From JAGWJU01 sp035533295 (GTDB taxonomy: Bacteria > Elusimicrobiota > Elusimicrobia > UBA1565 > UBA9628), in NCBI GenBank assembly GCA_035533295.1, contig DATLUA010000065.1, positions 1 to 13,228 of the forward strand: a stretch of DNA of 13,228 bases. The letters are read 5' to 3'. Below are positions 6,563-13,228 of this stretch, one piece after another (position 1 is the stretch's first letter; each line of letters begins with the position of its first letter). A program made the position numbers and the translations under genes. The notes under the pieces are model-generated. The model was not told where the DNA came from, did no database searches, and was given only the letters and a program-made list of their open reading frames with translations.

Positions 6563-7467
6563 TCCTTTCCTTGCTCCTTATGTTATTTGCGCCTTTTTCC
6601 TTTGCGGCGCAGCCCGCCCGAACTCCCGCGCCCTCCTATGGCATCTTAATCCTGGCCCACGGCGCCGGCAAGGAATGGGATTCCCAAGTTTCCGGCATCC
6701 GGCGGACCGTCAACGCGCGCGTCCCGGCCGAGGTCGCCTTCGGCATGGCCGCCCCCGGCGCCATGCAGGCCGGCGTCGATCGGCTGGAGGCCCGTGGAAT
6801 CACGAGAATCGCCGTGGTCCCGCTCTTCATCAACTCCCATTCTTCGGTGATGGATCAGACCAGATATGCGTTGCACCTTAGCTCGGCGCCGTCAATGCTC
6901 TTCATCCGGGCCATGAAAAAACTTCCCCCCGCTATCCTGCACATGGCCGGCATGGGTTTCGATCCCCGCAAGCGCGTCGCGCTGCGGGCTAAAATAGTCA
7001 TGACCACGGCGCTCGACGATGACCCCATGGTCGCGGACATCCTTATCGACCGCGCGAAGGATATGAGCCGACAGCCCTCCAAAGAAACGGTCATCCTGGT
7101 CGGCCACGGACCGGTGGACGACGCCGATAATAAAATGTGGCTCGCGACCATGCGCAGCCTATGCCGTCAAATCCAGAAAGCCGGAGGCTACGAGGCCGCG
7201 TGGGCCGCCACCATCCGGGACGACGCTCCCCCGCCGGTCAAGGCCAAGGCCGACGCCGTTTTGCGGAAAATGGTCCGGCGCGCCGATGAGAACGGCGGTC
7301 GCGCCCTGGTCGTTCCCGAACTCATCGCGCGGGGCGGCGTCGAAACCCACATCGTCAGGATTTTGCGCGGCTTGCCTTACGCTTGGGACGACAAGACCTT
7401 GACCCCCGATCCGCGCTTGGCGCTTTGGGTTCTAAAGCGCGCCCGCCAGGCATTCGCCGGCCGCTGA
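6559..7467 (+). CDS. Exported CbiX-like double-domain sirohydrochlorin chelatase family protein
   Basis: The family inserts Co or Fe into sirohydrochlorin or related tetrapyrroles. Two homologous halves are visible. The first has LAHGAG (H34) and VVPLFINSHSS (H94). The second has LVGHGPVDDADN (H183) and VVPELIARGGVETHI (H264). The histidine pairs fit the metal-binding sites of the long CbiX form. Unusually, it begins with a signal-peptide-like sequence: a hydrophobic core MILSLLLMLFAPFSFA followed by a plausible AXA-type cleavage site (FAAQPA) near residue 17-18. The known chelatases are cytoplasmic. The start codon overlaps the hemA stop (ATGA), so translation is probably coupled. The 3' end overlaps the convergent glycosyltransferase gene by 36 bases. 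Inferred possibilities are extracytoplasmic metal or haem handling linked to cytochrome c maturation, or an exported chelatase paralogue. An in-frame start downstream of the signal segment would make it cytoplasmic, but the next ATG is at codon 63. Confidence 0.82.
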   Translation: MILSLLLMLFAPFSFAAQPARTPAPSYGILILAHGAGKEWDSQVSGIRRTVNARVPAEVAFGMAAPGAMQAGVDRLEARGITRIAVVPLFINSHSSVMDQTRYALHLSSAPSMLFIRAMKKLPPAILHMAGMGFDPRKRVALRAKIVMTTALDDDPMVADILIDRAKDMSRQPSKETVILVGHGPVDDADNKMWLATMRSLCRQIQKAGGYEAAWAATIRDDAPPPVKAKADAVLRKMVRRADENGGRALVVPELIARGGVETHIVRILRGLPYAWDDKTLTPDPRLALWVLKRARQAFAGR

Positions 7468-8595
7468 CGCCCGCGAAACAGGACGCATCGCGAACGTCCC
7501 CAGGCCCAGCACGGCATCCGCCGCCGCCCATCCCGCGCGCGGGCGGCAAAAGATCGCGGCCCTCTTAATCAGGGCGACCCTTTCGGAGCGCTTGGAAACC
7601 AGGGCGGAAACGATGCGGAGCAGTTCCTCCGTCGAGCGGGCTTCTCGCGCGGCCCCGGCGCTGAGCCAAAGGCGCGCGTTTCTTTCCTCTTGGCCCGGCA
7701 GCACGCCGAAAAAAATCATGGGCAGGCCGGCGGCCGAAGCTTCCGCGAGGGTCACCCCTCCCGCCTTGCCGATGAGCGCGTCCGCGGCGGCCATAAGCCG
7801 GCGAACCGTGCCCTTGTCCGCGCCCAAATAGGCCTTAAGCCTCGGCTGAGCGGCGGAGCGCAGCGCGGACCAAAGCATCTCGTTCTCCCCGCAGAGGGCG
7901 ACGACCTCCGCGCGCGGGAACCTCTCCAGCAAAGCGACGGCCGCCTCCTTAACCCGGCCCAACCCGCGGCTGCCGCCCGAAAGAAGGAAAACCACGCCCC
8001 GCGGATCCAGTCTCAAATCCCGTCGCGCCCGGGTCTTGTCCACAGATTGAGAAAACACCGGATCGATGGGAATTCCCGTTTGAGCGATGCGCGATCTATC
8101 GATGCCGGCCGCGGCCAAGCGCTTGGCTGCGAGCGAGGAAGAGGCTAGGTACAAATCGACCTCGGGCGACATCCAGAAGGAATGGATATCGTAATCCGTC
8201 GGGCAGGCGACGAGCCGGGTCCGCACCGCGCCCCGTTTTTTTCCCAGCGCCAGAATGGAAAGCGGCGCGGCGTGCGTGCAGACGATGACATCGGGCTTTA
8301 TCCGCTCGATGGCGGCGAGGACTTTTGCGGCGCGGACCCGCCAATAAAGCGCGCGGCACAAGGCCGCGACGGGCAGAACCGCCCGGCGGTCATAAACCGC
8401 GCGCCACAGCCACGGGCAGAATTCCAGGACGCGGATGTAGGATGCGTCCAGGAACGGCCCCAGCACGGGATTGATGTCTGCGGCCGCGCTAACCCGGAAG
8501 CACTCGAGGCCGCGCGCGCGAAATTCATTCTCCAGGGCGGCGGCGGCGGACGCATGGCCGGAAGGACTCCGGCCGTAGACGACGGCGACGCGCAT
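7432..8595 (-). CDS. MGDG-synthase-like glycosyltransferase (GT28 family)
   Basis: The protein has two Rossmann halves. The N-terminal part (about 1-175) has the MGDG-synthase start VVYGRSPSGHASAAAAL, then CTHAAPL (H108) and CPTDYDIHSFWM. The C-terminal GT28-like part has LSGGSRGLG (205-213) and the nucleotide-sugar motif GKAGGVTLAEASAAGLPMI (276-294), then PGQEERNARL. Relatives transfer galactose or glucose from UDP-sugar to diacylglycerol (MGDG synthase, UgtP) or act like MurG. A membrane-surface glycolipid role is likely; the acceptor cannot be told from sequence. It follows the monohaem cytochrome gene after 67 bases with no clear terminator and may be the last gene of the bc operon. The ATG at 8595 has only a weak Shine-Dalgarno. 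Its last 36 bases overlap the cbiX-like gene tail to tail. The C-terminal 25 residues are variable. Confidence 0.85.
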   Translation of the reverse strand: MRVAVVYGRSPSGHASAAAALENEFRARGLECFRVSAAADINPVLGPFLDASYIRVLEFCPWLWRAVYDRRAVLPVAALCRALYWRVRAAKVLAAIERIKPDVIVCTHAAPLSILALGKKRGAVRTRLVACPTDYDIHSFWMSPEVDLYLASSSLAAKRLAAAGIDRSRIAQTGIPIDPVFSQSVDKTRARRDLRLDPRGVVFLLSGGSRGLGRVKEAAVALLERFPRAEVVALCGENEMLWSALRSAAQPRLKAYLGADKGTVRRLMAAADALIGKAGGVTLAEASAAGLPMIFFGVLPGQEERNARLWLSAGAAREARSTEELLRIVSALVSKRSERVALIKRAAIFCRPRAGWAAADAVLGLGTFAMRPVSRASAAGECLAGAL

Positions 8596-8662
8596 GCTTG
8601 CGGTGAAGGCTAGGCCTGCTCCCGGCCCTCAGCTCTCCTCGACAACGGAGGAAAGACGGAGG

Positions 8663-9376
8663 CTAAAGGTCGTCTTCTTGCTTGAGCGTGGCGTAGCGCG
8701 CTGGGTACTTGGCCTTGAACTCATCAATGAGCTTTTCACGACGAGCCTTCCAAGCCGCGGAATCGGCGCCCACCTTGCGGTTCATGCCGTCGTAGACCAG
8801 GAACTCCCAGATCTTCTTGCCCTCGACGCCCTTGACCGGGCAGCCGGGCTTGTTCATCATGCGGTGCACGTAGCGGCTCCAGATGTGATCCCCGACCTGC
8901 CAGACCCCGGAGTTCTTAGCGTCAAAAAACTCGGGATGCCCGGCCTTGAGCTTCTTCATCGCGTCCGCCGCCGAGGCGATGTAGGCCGGCGTGCCGGGCT
9001 TGCCTTCGCCGGGAACTTCGACGAAGCGGCTGTTCAAGGGCCGCGCCGCGCTGTGGCAGGTGGAGCAGCGCACCAGCATCAAGGCGTAGCCGCCGGTGTC
9101 GGCCGGAAGCGCGCCCGTGTGGTCGTCCTTGGCGATGAGCTTTTCCGCCGCGGCCAAGCCGACCGAGAATTTCGCCGGGTAGGCCTTGAGCGTCGCGGCG
9201 TCCAAGCGTTCGGGGCCCAAATCGTTGGGATAAGGATTGGCCAGCGCCTGCTCTCTCTGAAGCTCGGCCGCGCTCTTGCCGGCGGCCGACGCTGAAATCG
9301 TGTTGACCAGGGCCATCAGGCCGAACGCGACCACGACGCCCAAGGCCAAACCCAAATACTTGAAATAGTTTCTCAT
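8663..9376 (-). CDS. Membrane-anchored or exported monohaem cytochrome c
   Basis: The chosen start is ATG 9374-9376 (237 residues, opening MRNYFKYLGLAL). GGAGG precedes it by eight bases and the upstream gene stops only two bases before it. A longer reading from 9427 would overlap that gene and lacks support. Residues 8-30 form a signal peptide or anchor ending SASAA. One haem c site is present, RCSTCHS (C104, C107, H108). A later VHRMMNKPGC (170-179) offers M173 or M174 as the sixth ligand, followed by EFLVYD, as in class I-like cytochromes where the Met lies far from the CXXCH. The C-terminus is charged and helical. Placed directly after the pentahaem subunit, it is probably an electron acceptor or extra subunit of the bc complex; this is inferred from context. 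Confidence 0.85.
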   Translation of the reverse strand: MRNYFKYLGLALGVVVAFGLMALVNTISASAAGKSAAELQREQALANPYPNDLGPERLDAATLKAYPAKFSVGLAAAEKLIAKDDHTGALPADTGGYALMLVRCSTCHSAARPLNSRFVEVPGEGKPGTPAYIASAADAMKKLKAGHPEFFDAKNSGVWQVGDHIWSRYVHRMMNKPGCPVKGVEGKKIWEFLVYDGMNRKVGADSAAWKARREKLIDEFKAKYPARYATLKQEDDL

Positions 9377-9378
9377 GC

Positions 9379-10794
9379 CTAGAATCCTCCCTGAGACTGA
9401 TTGCTTTGCCCGATGGTCAAGAGCCACGTCGCCAAATCGTCCAATTCCTTGCCCTGCAATCCGCGTTTCTCCCAGGCCGGCATGTAGAGCGGCGGCATCG
9501 GCCCATCGGGGTTATATCGCGCGACGGCCGTTTCAGGCACGCCGTTGGATATCTTGTTGGCCAGTTCCTGGCGATCGTAAGTGCCCACCACCTGTGTCAA
9601 GGTCGGTTCGCGGCCCTTGGCCATCTCCGCGATTTTCTGGGCGTCGGAAAGCTTGGCGTATTGATCCAGGGGCACCTGGCCGGGACCCAAGGCGTTGAAA
9701 TTACGCCGGCCTTTGGTTCCTAGAAGTCCATGGCAGGCGGCGCAGCCGTATTTCTCGAACACGTACTTGCCGTGCGCGACGGGATTGCTGAAATGGGGAT
9801 CAGGGTCCGGCATCGGCCCGACGCCGGCGACGTGGTATTGATAGGGGATCTGCTCGTGGGTCAAGGAAAGCAGGAAGGTAGTGATGGCCTGGGCGTCCTG
9901 CTCGCTCAACTCCCGGTGGCCTGCGGCGTCATCGGCCGTCCAGTTGACCATTCCGCTGGGAGCGATGGGCTGCGGGTTGTACTTCGCCAACGGGTCATTG
10001 ACGACGAAAGACTCCGGATCGCTGGCGACGTGAGCGAAAATCCAGTTCTGCAGGGTCCACTGGCTCTTGGGCAACGGCTTGCCGTTAATGCGGATGAGCG
10101 AAAAGTTGTACGGCTCGATGCGTTCCAGCGGCTTGTCCGCGATGTTTCCCAGGTCCACGCTGACGGTCTGGCCCACGCCGTTGATGGAGTGGCAGCCTTG
10201 GCAGCCGTGTTTGTAGAAAAGCTTCTTGCCCAGGGCTACGAACCGCATGCCCTTGGCGTGCTCGAAATTGGCGTGGCAGCGGGCGCAGGCCGCCTCGATG
10301 TACTTGCCTTTCAGGAGCGGCTTTTGCCAGTTGTCCACGAAGCCGTGGGCGTCCTTGGCCGTCGTGGCCATGCCCTGGCCCTGGTGGCAGACGGTGCAGC
10401 CGTATTTCTGGAAGCTGTGGGTCTTGTTGAGGTCCATGCCGTCGACCAGCGGGTGGGCGGCGTAGGGCTGCTGCGTGAAATCGTTCTTCATGGTCGGGTT
10501 GACGAACTCGTCCATGGCCACGTGACAGGTGGTGCAGCGGTCGACGCCGCCGAAAACGGTCAGTATCTGCTTGATTTGGAGCGGCGTGTGACGGAGCTTC
10601 TCGGCCTGCTTCCGGAACTTCGCCGCTTCCTTGGCATCCTTGGCCTCGGCCGCCTGCTTCTCCATCGCGTTTGCGGCCATGTTGTAGTAGTTGCGCTGGT
10701 AAACCATCCACATCGGATGGCTGCTGCGCCAGAGCGCGTAGCCTAAAACCGCCACGAGAGCGAAGTTGAAAAGAACGAAAAGTTTCCTATACAT
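9379..10794 (-). CDS. Pentahaem c-type cytochrome, N-terminally anchored, bc-complex subunit
   Basis: Five CXXCH haem sites are visible: C87-C90-H91 (CTTCH), C133-C136-H137 (CTVCH), C170-C173-H174 (CARCH), C198-C201-H202 (CQGCH) and C351-C354-H355 (CAACH). An uncleaved-looking membrane helix (about 5-22) is followed by an Ala/Lys/Glu-rich helical stretch (38-68). The first four haems are packed within about 115 residues and surrounded by histidines that could be distal ligands. The fifth lies in a class I cytochrome c-like domain ending with MPPLYMPAW (433-441; M438 the likely ligand) and a helix DDLATWLLTIG. The gene starts three bases after the cytochrome b stop. No clear Shine-Dalgarno is seen, so translational coupling is likely. 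It replaces cytochrome c1/f as the haem c subunit and passes electrons from the Rieske protein outward. The family is not one I can name precisely. Confidence 0.9.
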   Translation of the reverse strand: MYRKLFVLFNFALVAVLGYALWRSSHPMWMVYQRNYYNMAANAMEKQAAEAKDAKEAAKFRKQAEKLRHTPLQIKQILTVFGGVDRCTTCHVAMDEFVNPTMKNDFTQQPYAAHPLVDGMDLNKTHSFQKYGCTVCHQGQGMATTAKDAHGFVDNWQKPLLKGKYIEAACARCHANFEHAKGMRFVALGKKLFYKHGCQGCHSINGVGQTVSVDLGNIADKPLERIEPYNFSLIRINGKPLPKSQWTLQNWIFAHVASDPESFVVNDPLAKYNPQPIAPSGMVNWTADDAAGHRELSEQDAQAITTFLLSLTHEQIPYQYHVAGVGPMPDPDPHFSNPVAHGKYVFEKYGCAACHGLLGTKGRRNFNALGPGQVPLDQYAKLSDAQKIAEMAKGREPTLTQVVGTYDRQELANKISNGVPETAVARYNPDGPMPPLYMPAWEKRGLQGKELDDLATWLLTIGQSNQSQGGF

Positions 10795-10797
10795 GGG

Positions 10798-12453
10798 TTA
10801 TATGTTCAAGAACACGGACGGGATGGTCACCAAATACTTGACGTTAAACGCTAGACGCGCGCAAATCTTGACCAAAAGGCCCATGGTGCAGACGACGAGC
10901 ACCATGGTCACCAGGTAGCGGGCCCAGTCCAGGCCGCGGATGTGACGCTGGGGAATAAGCACGCCGAAGAACGCCACGAACGTGCCGAAGAACACGATCC
11001 AAGCGCCCTGGCTCAAAGGGACGTGCGCGCCGTAGCGCAGCGCCAAGGCGAGCGCGACAAACCCGGCGAAGCAGGCCAACGTGGCCTTCACGAGGCTCAA
11101 GTTCTTCTGGATGAGCTTGGGCAGGAACATGATGGCCAGGACGGGCAGCCCGAGCGCCGGCACTCCCATCAGCAGCGGGAACTTGCCCACACCAGATGGA
11201 CCGAACAGATTCCAGGTCGGCGGCGGCACGGGCTTTTGCAGCAGCCACGACTGCCACGGCCAGTACCACACGAAATTCGGCCCCCGGCAGAACTCTCCCA
11301 TGAAGATGAAGCAGAACCACATGATGATGCCCAGCAGGAACATCGTATTGGCGAAGGGGCGCTCACGGAAGGCATAGCGGCCGACGCCCTTGGGGCTCGG
11401 GTCGATGAAAGGAACGGCCATCAGGCCGACGATGATCAAGTTGGGGACCATGACGCCCGCGATCCACGGGTCGAAATAGACCAGCATTTCCTGGAGTCCC
11501 ACGAAATACCAAGGCGCCTTCTCCGGGTTGGGCGTGGCGTGCGGGTTGGCGATGACGTCGAGCGGCGCGTTGACCAGCAGCGCCCAAACCATGAGGACCA
11601 GCAGGCAGGCCGCCGCGGCGATGTATTGCCGCTTGATGAGGTTGGGCCAGGTGTCGATCTTGGGCTCAGTGACGTCGCCGTAGGGCGCGGCGGAGAAGCC
11701 GTCTTTTCTGACGCGCCAGAAGTGCAGGATGATGAGGACGCCCAAAAGCAACGGAACCGCGACGCAGTGCAGGACGTAGAAGCGGACCAAGGTGTTGGCG
11801 CCGACCGTGGTGCCGCCTAGAAGCACGAAGCGGATGTCGTTGTTCATCTGCATGTGCATCAAGGAGGTGCCGAAAGGCCCGGCGTTGCCCAAGAAGGGCG
11901 TCGCGCCGGCCATGTTGGTGCCGACCGTCACGGCCCAGAGGGCGAGTTGGTCCCAAGGAAGCAGGTAGCCGGTAAAGGACAAGAATAGGGTCAGCGTCAG
12001 CAGTATGACGCCCACGCACCAGTTGAACTCGCGAGGCCGCTTGTAGCTGCCCGTCAAGAACACGCGCAGCATGTGCAGGATGACGATAAGGACCATGGCC
12101 TGGGCCGCCCAGCGGTGGATGTTGCGCAGGAACTTGCCCAGCGTCACGGCGTAAGTCAGATCCTTAATGTCGCGGAAGGCCAAGCCGGGGACGGGCCGGT
12201 AGTAGAACATGAGCAGCACGCCGGTGGCCACCAGGACCAGGAACAGGAAAAACGAGAGCCCGCCCAATCCCCACGTGTAGGTCCACTCCAGCGCCCGCTT
12301 GCGGACCTTCGTGGGCTGGATGTGCAGCCACACGTTGCCGATCATGTGGTTGGCCCGGTCGCGCGGCGTATCGCTCCAGGCGCCGCCGCGGAAAATGCTG
12401 CGCCAGAGCTGCGAGTTGACGACTTCTTTTTTCAGATCTTCGATATCTGGCAT
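10798..12453 (-). CDS. Cytochrome b of a bc/b6f-type quinol-oxidising complex, b6 and subunit-IV-like parts fused
   Basis: This integral membrane subunit binds two b haems and the quinol sites. The histidine pairs are H113/H127 (RNIHRW and ILHMLRVFLTG) and H229/H244 (YVLHC and ILHFWRVRKDG). The second pair is separated by 14 residues, as in b6-type proteins, not 13 as in mitochondrial cytochrome b. The Qo-site PEWY equivalent is APWY (313-316) in EKAPWYFVGLQE. About four helices form the b6 part and three (about 277-296, 331-350, 367-386) match subunit IV. Four further hydrophobic segments (about 427-530) extend the protein to 551 residues, well beyond ordinary cytochrome b. The position of the b6 cysteine that binds the extra c-type haem is a glycine here (G62 in WGLGG), so that haem is probably absent. 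It starts eight bases after the Rieske stop. Confidence 0.93.
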   Translation of the reverse strand: MPDIEDLKKEVVNSQLWRSIFRGGAWSDTPRDRANHMIGNVWLHIQPTKVRKRALEWTYTWGLGGLSFFLFLVLVATGVLLMFYYRPVPGLAFRDIKDLTYAVTLGKFLRNIHRWAAQAMVLIVILHMLRVFLTGSYKRPREFNWCVGVILLTLTLFLSFTGYLLPWDQLALWAVTVGTNMAGATPFLGNAGPFGTSLMHMQMNNDIRFVLLGGTTVGANTLVRFYVLHCVAVPLLLGVLIILHFWRVRKDGFSAAPYGDVTEPKIDTWPNLIKRQYIAAAACLLVLMVWALLVNAPLDVIANPHATPNPEKAPWYFVGLQEMLVYFDPWIAGVMVPNLIIVGLMAVPFIDPSPKGVGRYAFRERPFANTMFLLGIIMWFCFIFMGEFCRGPNFVWYWPWQSWLLQKPVPPPTWNLFGPSGVGKFPLLMGVPALGLPVLAIMFLPKLIQKNLSLVKATLACFAGFVALALALRYGAHVPLSQGAWIVFFGTFVAFFGVLIPQRHIRGLDWARYLVTMVLVVCTMGLLVKICARLAFNVKYLVTIPSVFLNI

Positions 12454-12461
12454 TCGCGAGC

Positions 12462-13019
12462 CTAGGAGAGGGGCAGGAAGAACGGCGGCTCGTAATACAT
12501 GGGCGGCGTGTCCTGCACGATGCTCTTGTCGATGATCAGATCCCCGGTGGTCGCGACCTCAAGGTGCGGCCGCCAGAGGTTGCGCGGCGCGGGGCCCGCG
12601 ATAATAAGGCCTTCCTTGGTGTAGACCGAGCCGTGGCACGGGCACTTGAAGAGCTGCTGATCCTGGAACCAGTTCGGGGTGCAGCCCAGGTGGCGGCAAA
12701 TCGCGATGAGGGCGTAGACGCCCTTGGAGGTCCGCACGACCCAGACCTGCTTGTTGATCCACTTGAGCGAGACGCCCGAGCTGAAATCCTTCATCGGGCC
12801 CGCGTTGAAGATGGCGGAGGGCTCGTAGATGACGTTGGGAAAGAAGAATCGTCCGGCGGAGCCCGCGATGACCGCGCCGAACGCGGCCAAAGCCCCGTAA
12901 CCCGCCAGCAAAAACTGGCCGCGGCTCATTCCGGAAGAGGTTTTTTTTGCTGGGGACGGCTCGGCTGGGGAAACGACTGGGCTGGGAGAGGCGGAAGTTT
13001 TTAACTGATCCTCACTCAT
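12462..13019 (-). CDS. Rieske [2Fe-2S] protein of the bc complex
   Basis: This subunit takes the first electron from quinol at the Qo site. The cluster motifs are CRHLGC (ligands C108 and H110) and CPCHGS (ligands C126 and H129). C113 and C128 are placed for the stabilising disulfide. Residues 1-29 are polar and proline/serine-rich. A membrane anchor follows at about 35-57 (FLLAGYGALAAFGAVIAGSAG). Before it stands SRGQFLL, which resembles a Tat motif but has only one arginine. GPAPRNL (142-148) is the usual proline loop after the second cluster motif. The ATG at 13019 has AAGGA 11 bases upstream and a promoter close by. It is the first gene of the minus-strand operon. Confidence 0.94.
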   Translation of the reverse strand: MSEDQLKTSASPSPVVSPAEPSPAKKTSSGMSRGQFLLAGYGALAAFGAVIAGSAGRFFFPNVIYEPSAIFNAGPMKDFSSGVSLKWINKQVWVVRTSKGVYALIAICRHLGCTPNWFQDQQLFKCPCHGSVYTKEGLIIAGPAPRNLWRPHLEVATTGDLIIDKSIVQDTPPMYYEPPFFLPLS

Positions 13020-13042
13020 CGGTGTCGAAATCCTTGCGCACT

Positions 13043-13071
13043 AGGTTAACACTTCGACTTCGTTTTGTCAA
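13043..13071 (-). promoter_or_regulatory. Candidate sigma-70 promoter for the bc operon
   Basis: On the minus strand a perfect TTGACA (13066-13071) is followed after 17 bases by TAACCT (13043-13048), which keeps the first T, the A and the last T of the -10 consensus. Transcription would begin near 13036, just before AAGGA (13031-13035), leaving a leader of under 20 bases to ATG 13019. The perfect -35 is unusual in such GC-rich surroundings. The weak -10 may mean an activator helps. Confidence 0.5.
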
Positions 13072-13090
13072 CACCGCGCCCGATGCCGCA

Positions 13091-13191
13091 GAAAAATCGA
13101 AAGTAGAATTTGGGCGCGTCCTGGGCCGAGGTTGAAATCCTCGTCGTGGCGGCGCCTCTGTTGAGGCGCGCCGGCCGCGCGCTACTTTCGA
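13091..13191 (-). other. Large foldable inverted-repeat element ending in a T-run
   Basis: A perfect 10-bp inverted repeat (TCGAAAGTAG at 13097-13106, CTACTTTCGA at 13182-13191) encloses two smaller hairpins. One is CGAGG/CCTCG (13127-13131 with 13139-13143, loop of 7). The other is GCGCCTC/GAGGCGC (13152-13158 with 13163-13169, loop of 4), extended by GGC/GCC (13148-13150 with 13170-13172) across one bulged base. CGCG at 13115-13118 and 13178-13181 could lengthen the closing stem. On the minus strand the closing arm runs straight into TTTTT (13092-13096). This could be a terminator for a minus-strand gene beyond the window, or a small structured RNA with its own terminator. The bc promoter starts about 20 bases further on. 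Positions 13192-13228 hold nothing I recognise. Confidence 0.4.
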
Positions 13192-13228
13192 CGACCCGTC
13201 AGCCCGGGGTCATGGCGACCTCATAAAT

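Noticed and set aside
9377..9427. 17-codon upstream extension of the monohaem cytochrome
   Set aside because: The ATG at 9376 has GGAGG at normal spacing and is followed directly by the signal sequence. The extension would lie inside the preceding gene.
9730..10746. 338-codon plus-strand frame opposite the pentahaem cytochrome
   Set aside because: The minus frame holds five CXXCH motifs in order. The plus frame is Val/Gly/Ala-rich and without any recognisable domain.
13127..13143. T-arm-like hairpin (GGTTGAAATCC) suggesting a tRNA or tmRNA end
   Set aside because: The loop lacks the conserved C of TTC. There is no acceptor stem, anticodon arm or CCA nearby, and the hairpin fits better as one arm of the larger inverted-repeat element.
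1..13228. CRISPR arrays, insertion sequences, tRNA or rRNA genes, phage genes
   Set aside because: No direct repeat series, transposase motifs, terminal inverted repeats with target duplications, tRNA cloverleaf or rRNA-like stretch was seen when reading both strands.

Overview
The window is GC-rich bacterial DNA carrying respiratory and haem genes. Components include a system II (ResB/CcsA) cytochrome c maturation pair, glutamyl-tRNA reductase, a Rieske/cytochrome b complex and CXXCH cytochromes. Together they indicate a respiring bacterium with a periplasmic or extracytoplasmic space and the C5 tetrapyrrole pathway. A deep-branching Gram-negative group (for example Elusimicrobiota-like, acidobacterial or deltaproteobacterial) would fit, but nothing seen fixes the phylum.

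Layout. Positions 1-690 look like a decay zone of visibly lower GC. They hold a small ORF cut by the window edge, an 18-codon remnant behind a perfect Shine-Dalgarno, and a broken VOC/glyoxalase-fold gene. Positions 693-3015 (+) hold an unrecognised helical protein followed after 10 bases by an unusual fusion: a PlsC-type acyltransferase joined to a holo-ACP-synthase-like phosphopantetheinyl transferase domain. Positions 3093-7467 (+) are a compact haem operon: resB, ccsA, hemA, and an exported double-domain CbiX-like chelatase coupled to hemA by an ATGA overlap.

On the minus strand a second operon runs from 13019 down to 7432. It encodes a Rieske protein, a b6-type cytochrome b fused to a long subunit-IV-like part, a five-CXXCH cytochrome c, a one-CXXCH cytochrome c, and an MGDG-synthase-like glycosyltransferase. 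The glycosyltransferase gene overlaps the end of the cbiX-like gene tail to tail. A TTGACA promoter precedes the Rieske gene. Immediately upstream of it lies a roughly 100-base foldable element, closed by a 10-bp perfect inverted repeat and ending in a T-run on the minus strand.

How they work together (inference): the plus operon starts tetrapyrrole synthesis and attaches haem to apocytochromes. The minus operon encodes the client, a quinol-oxidising bc-type complex whose c subunits need six covalent haems. The points most worth a second look are the acyltransferase-PPTase fusion, the signal-peptide-bearing CbiX beside a cytochrome c maturation system, the pentahaem c subunit, and the structured element at the right end.
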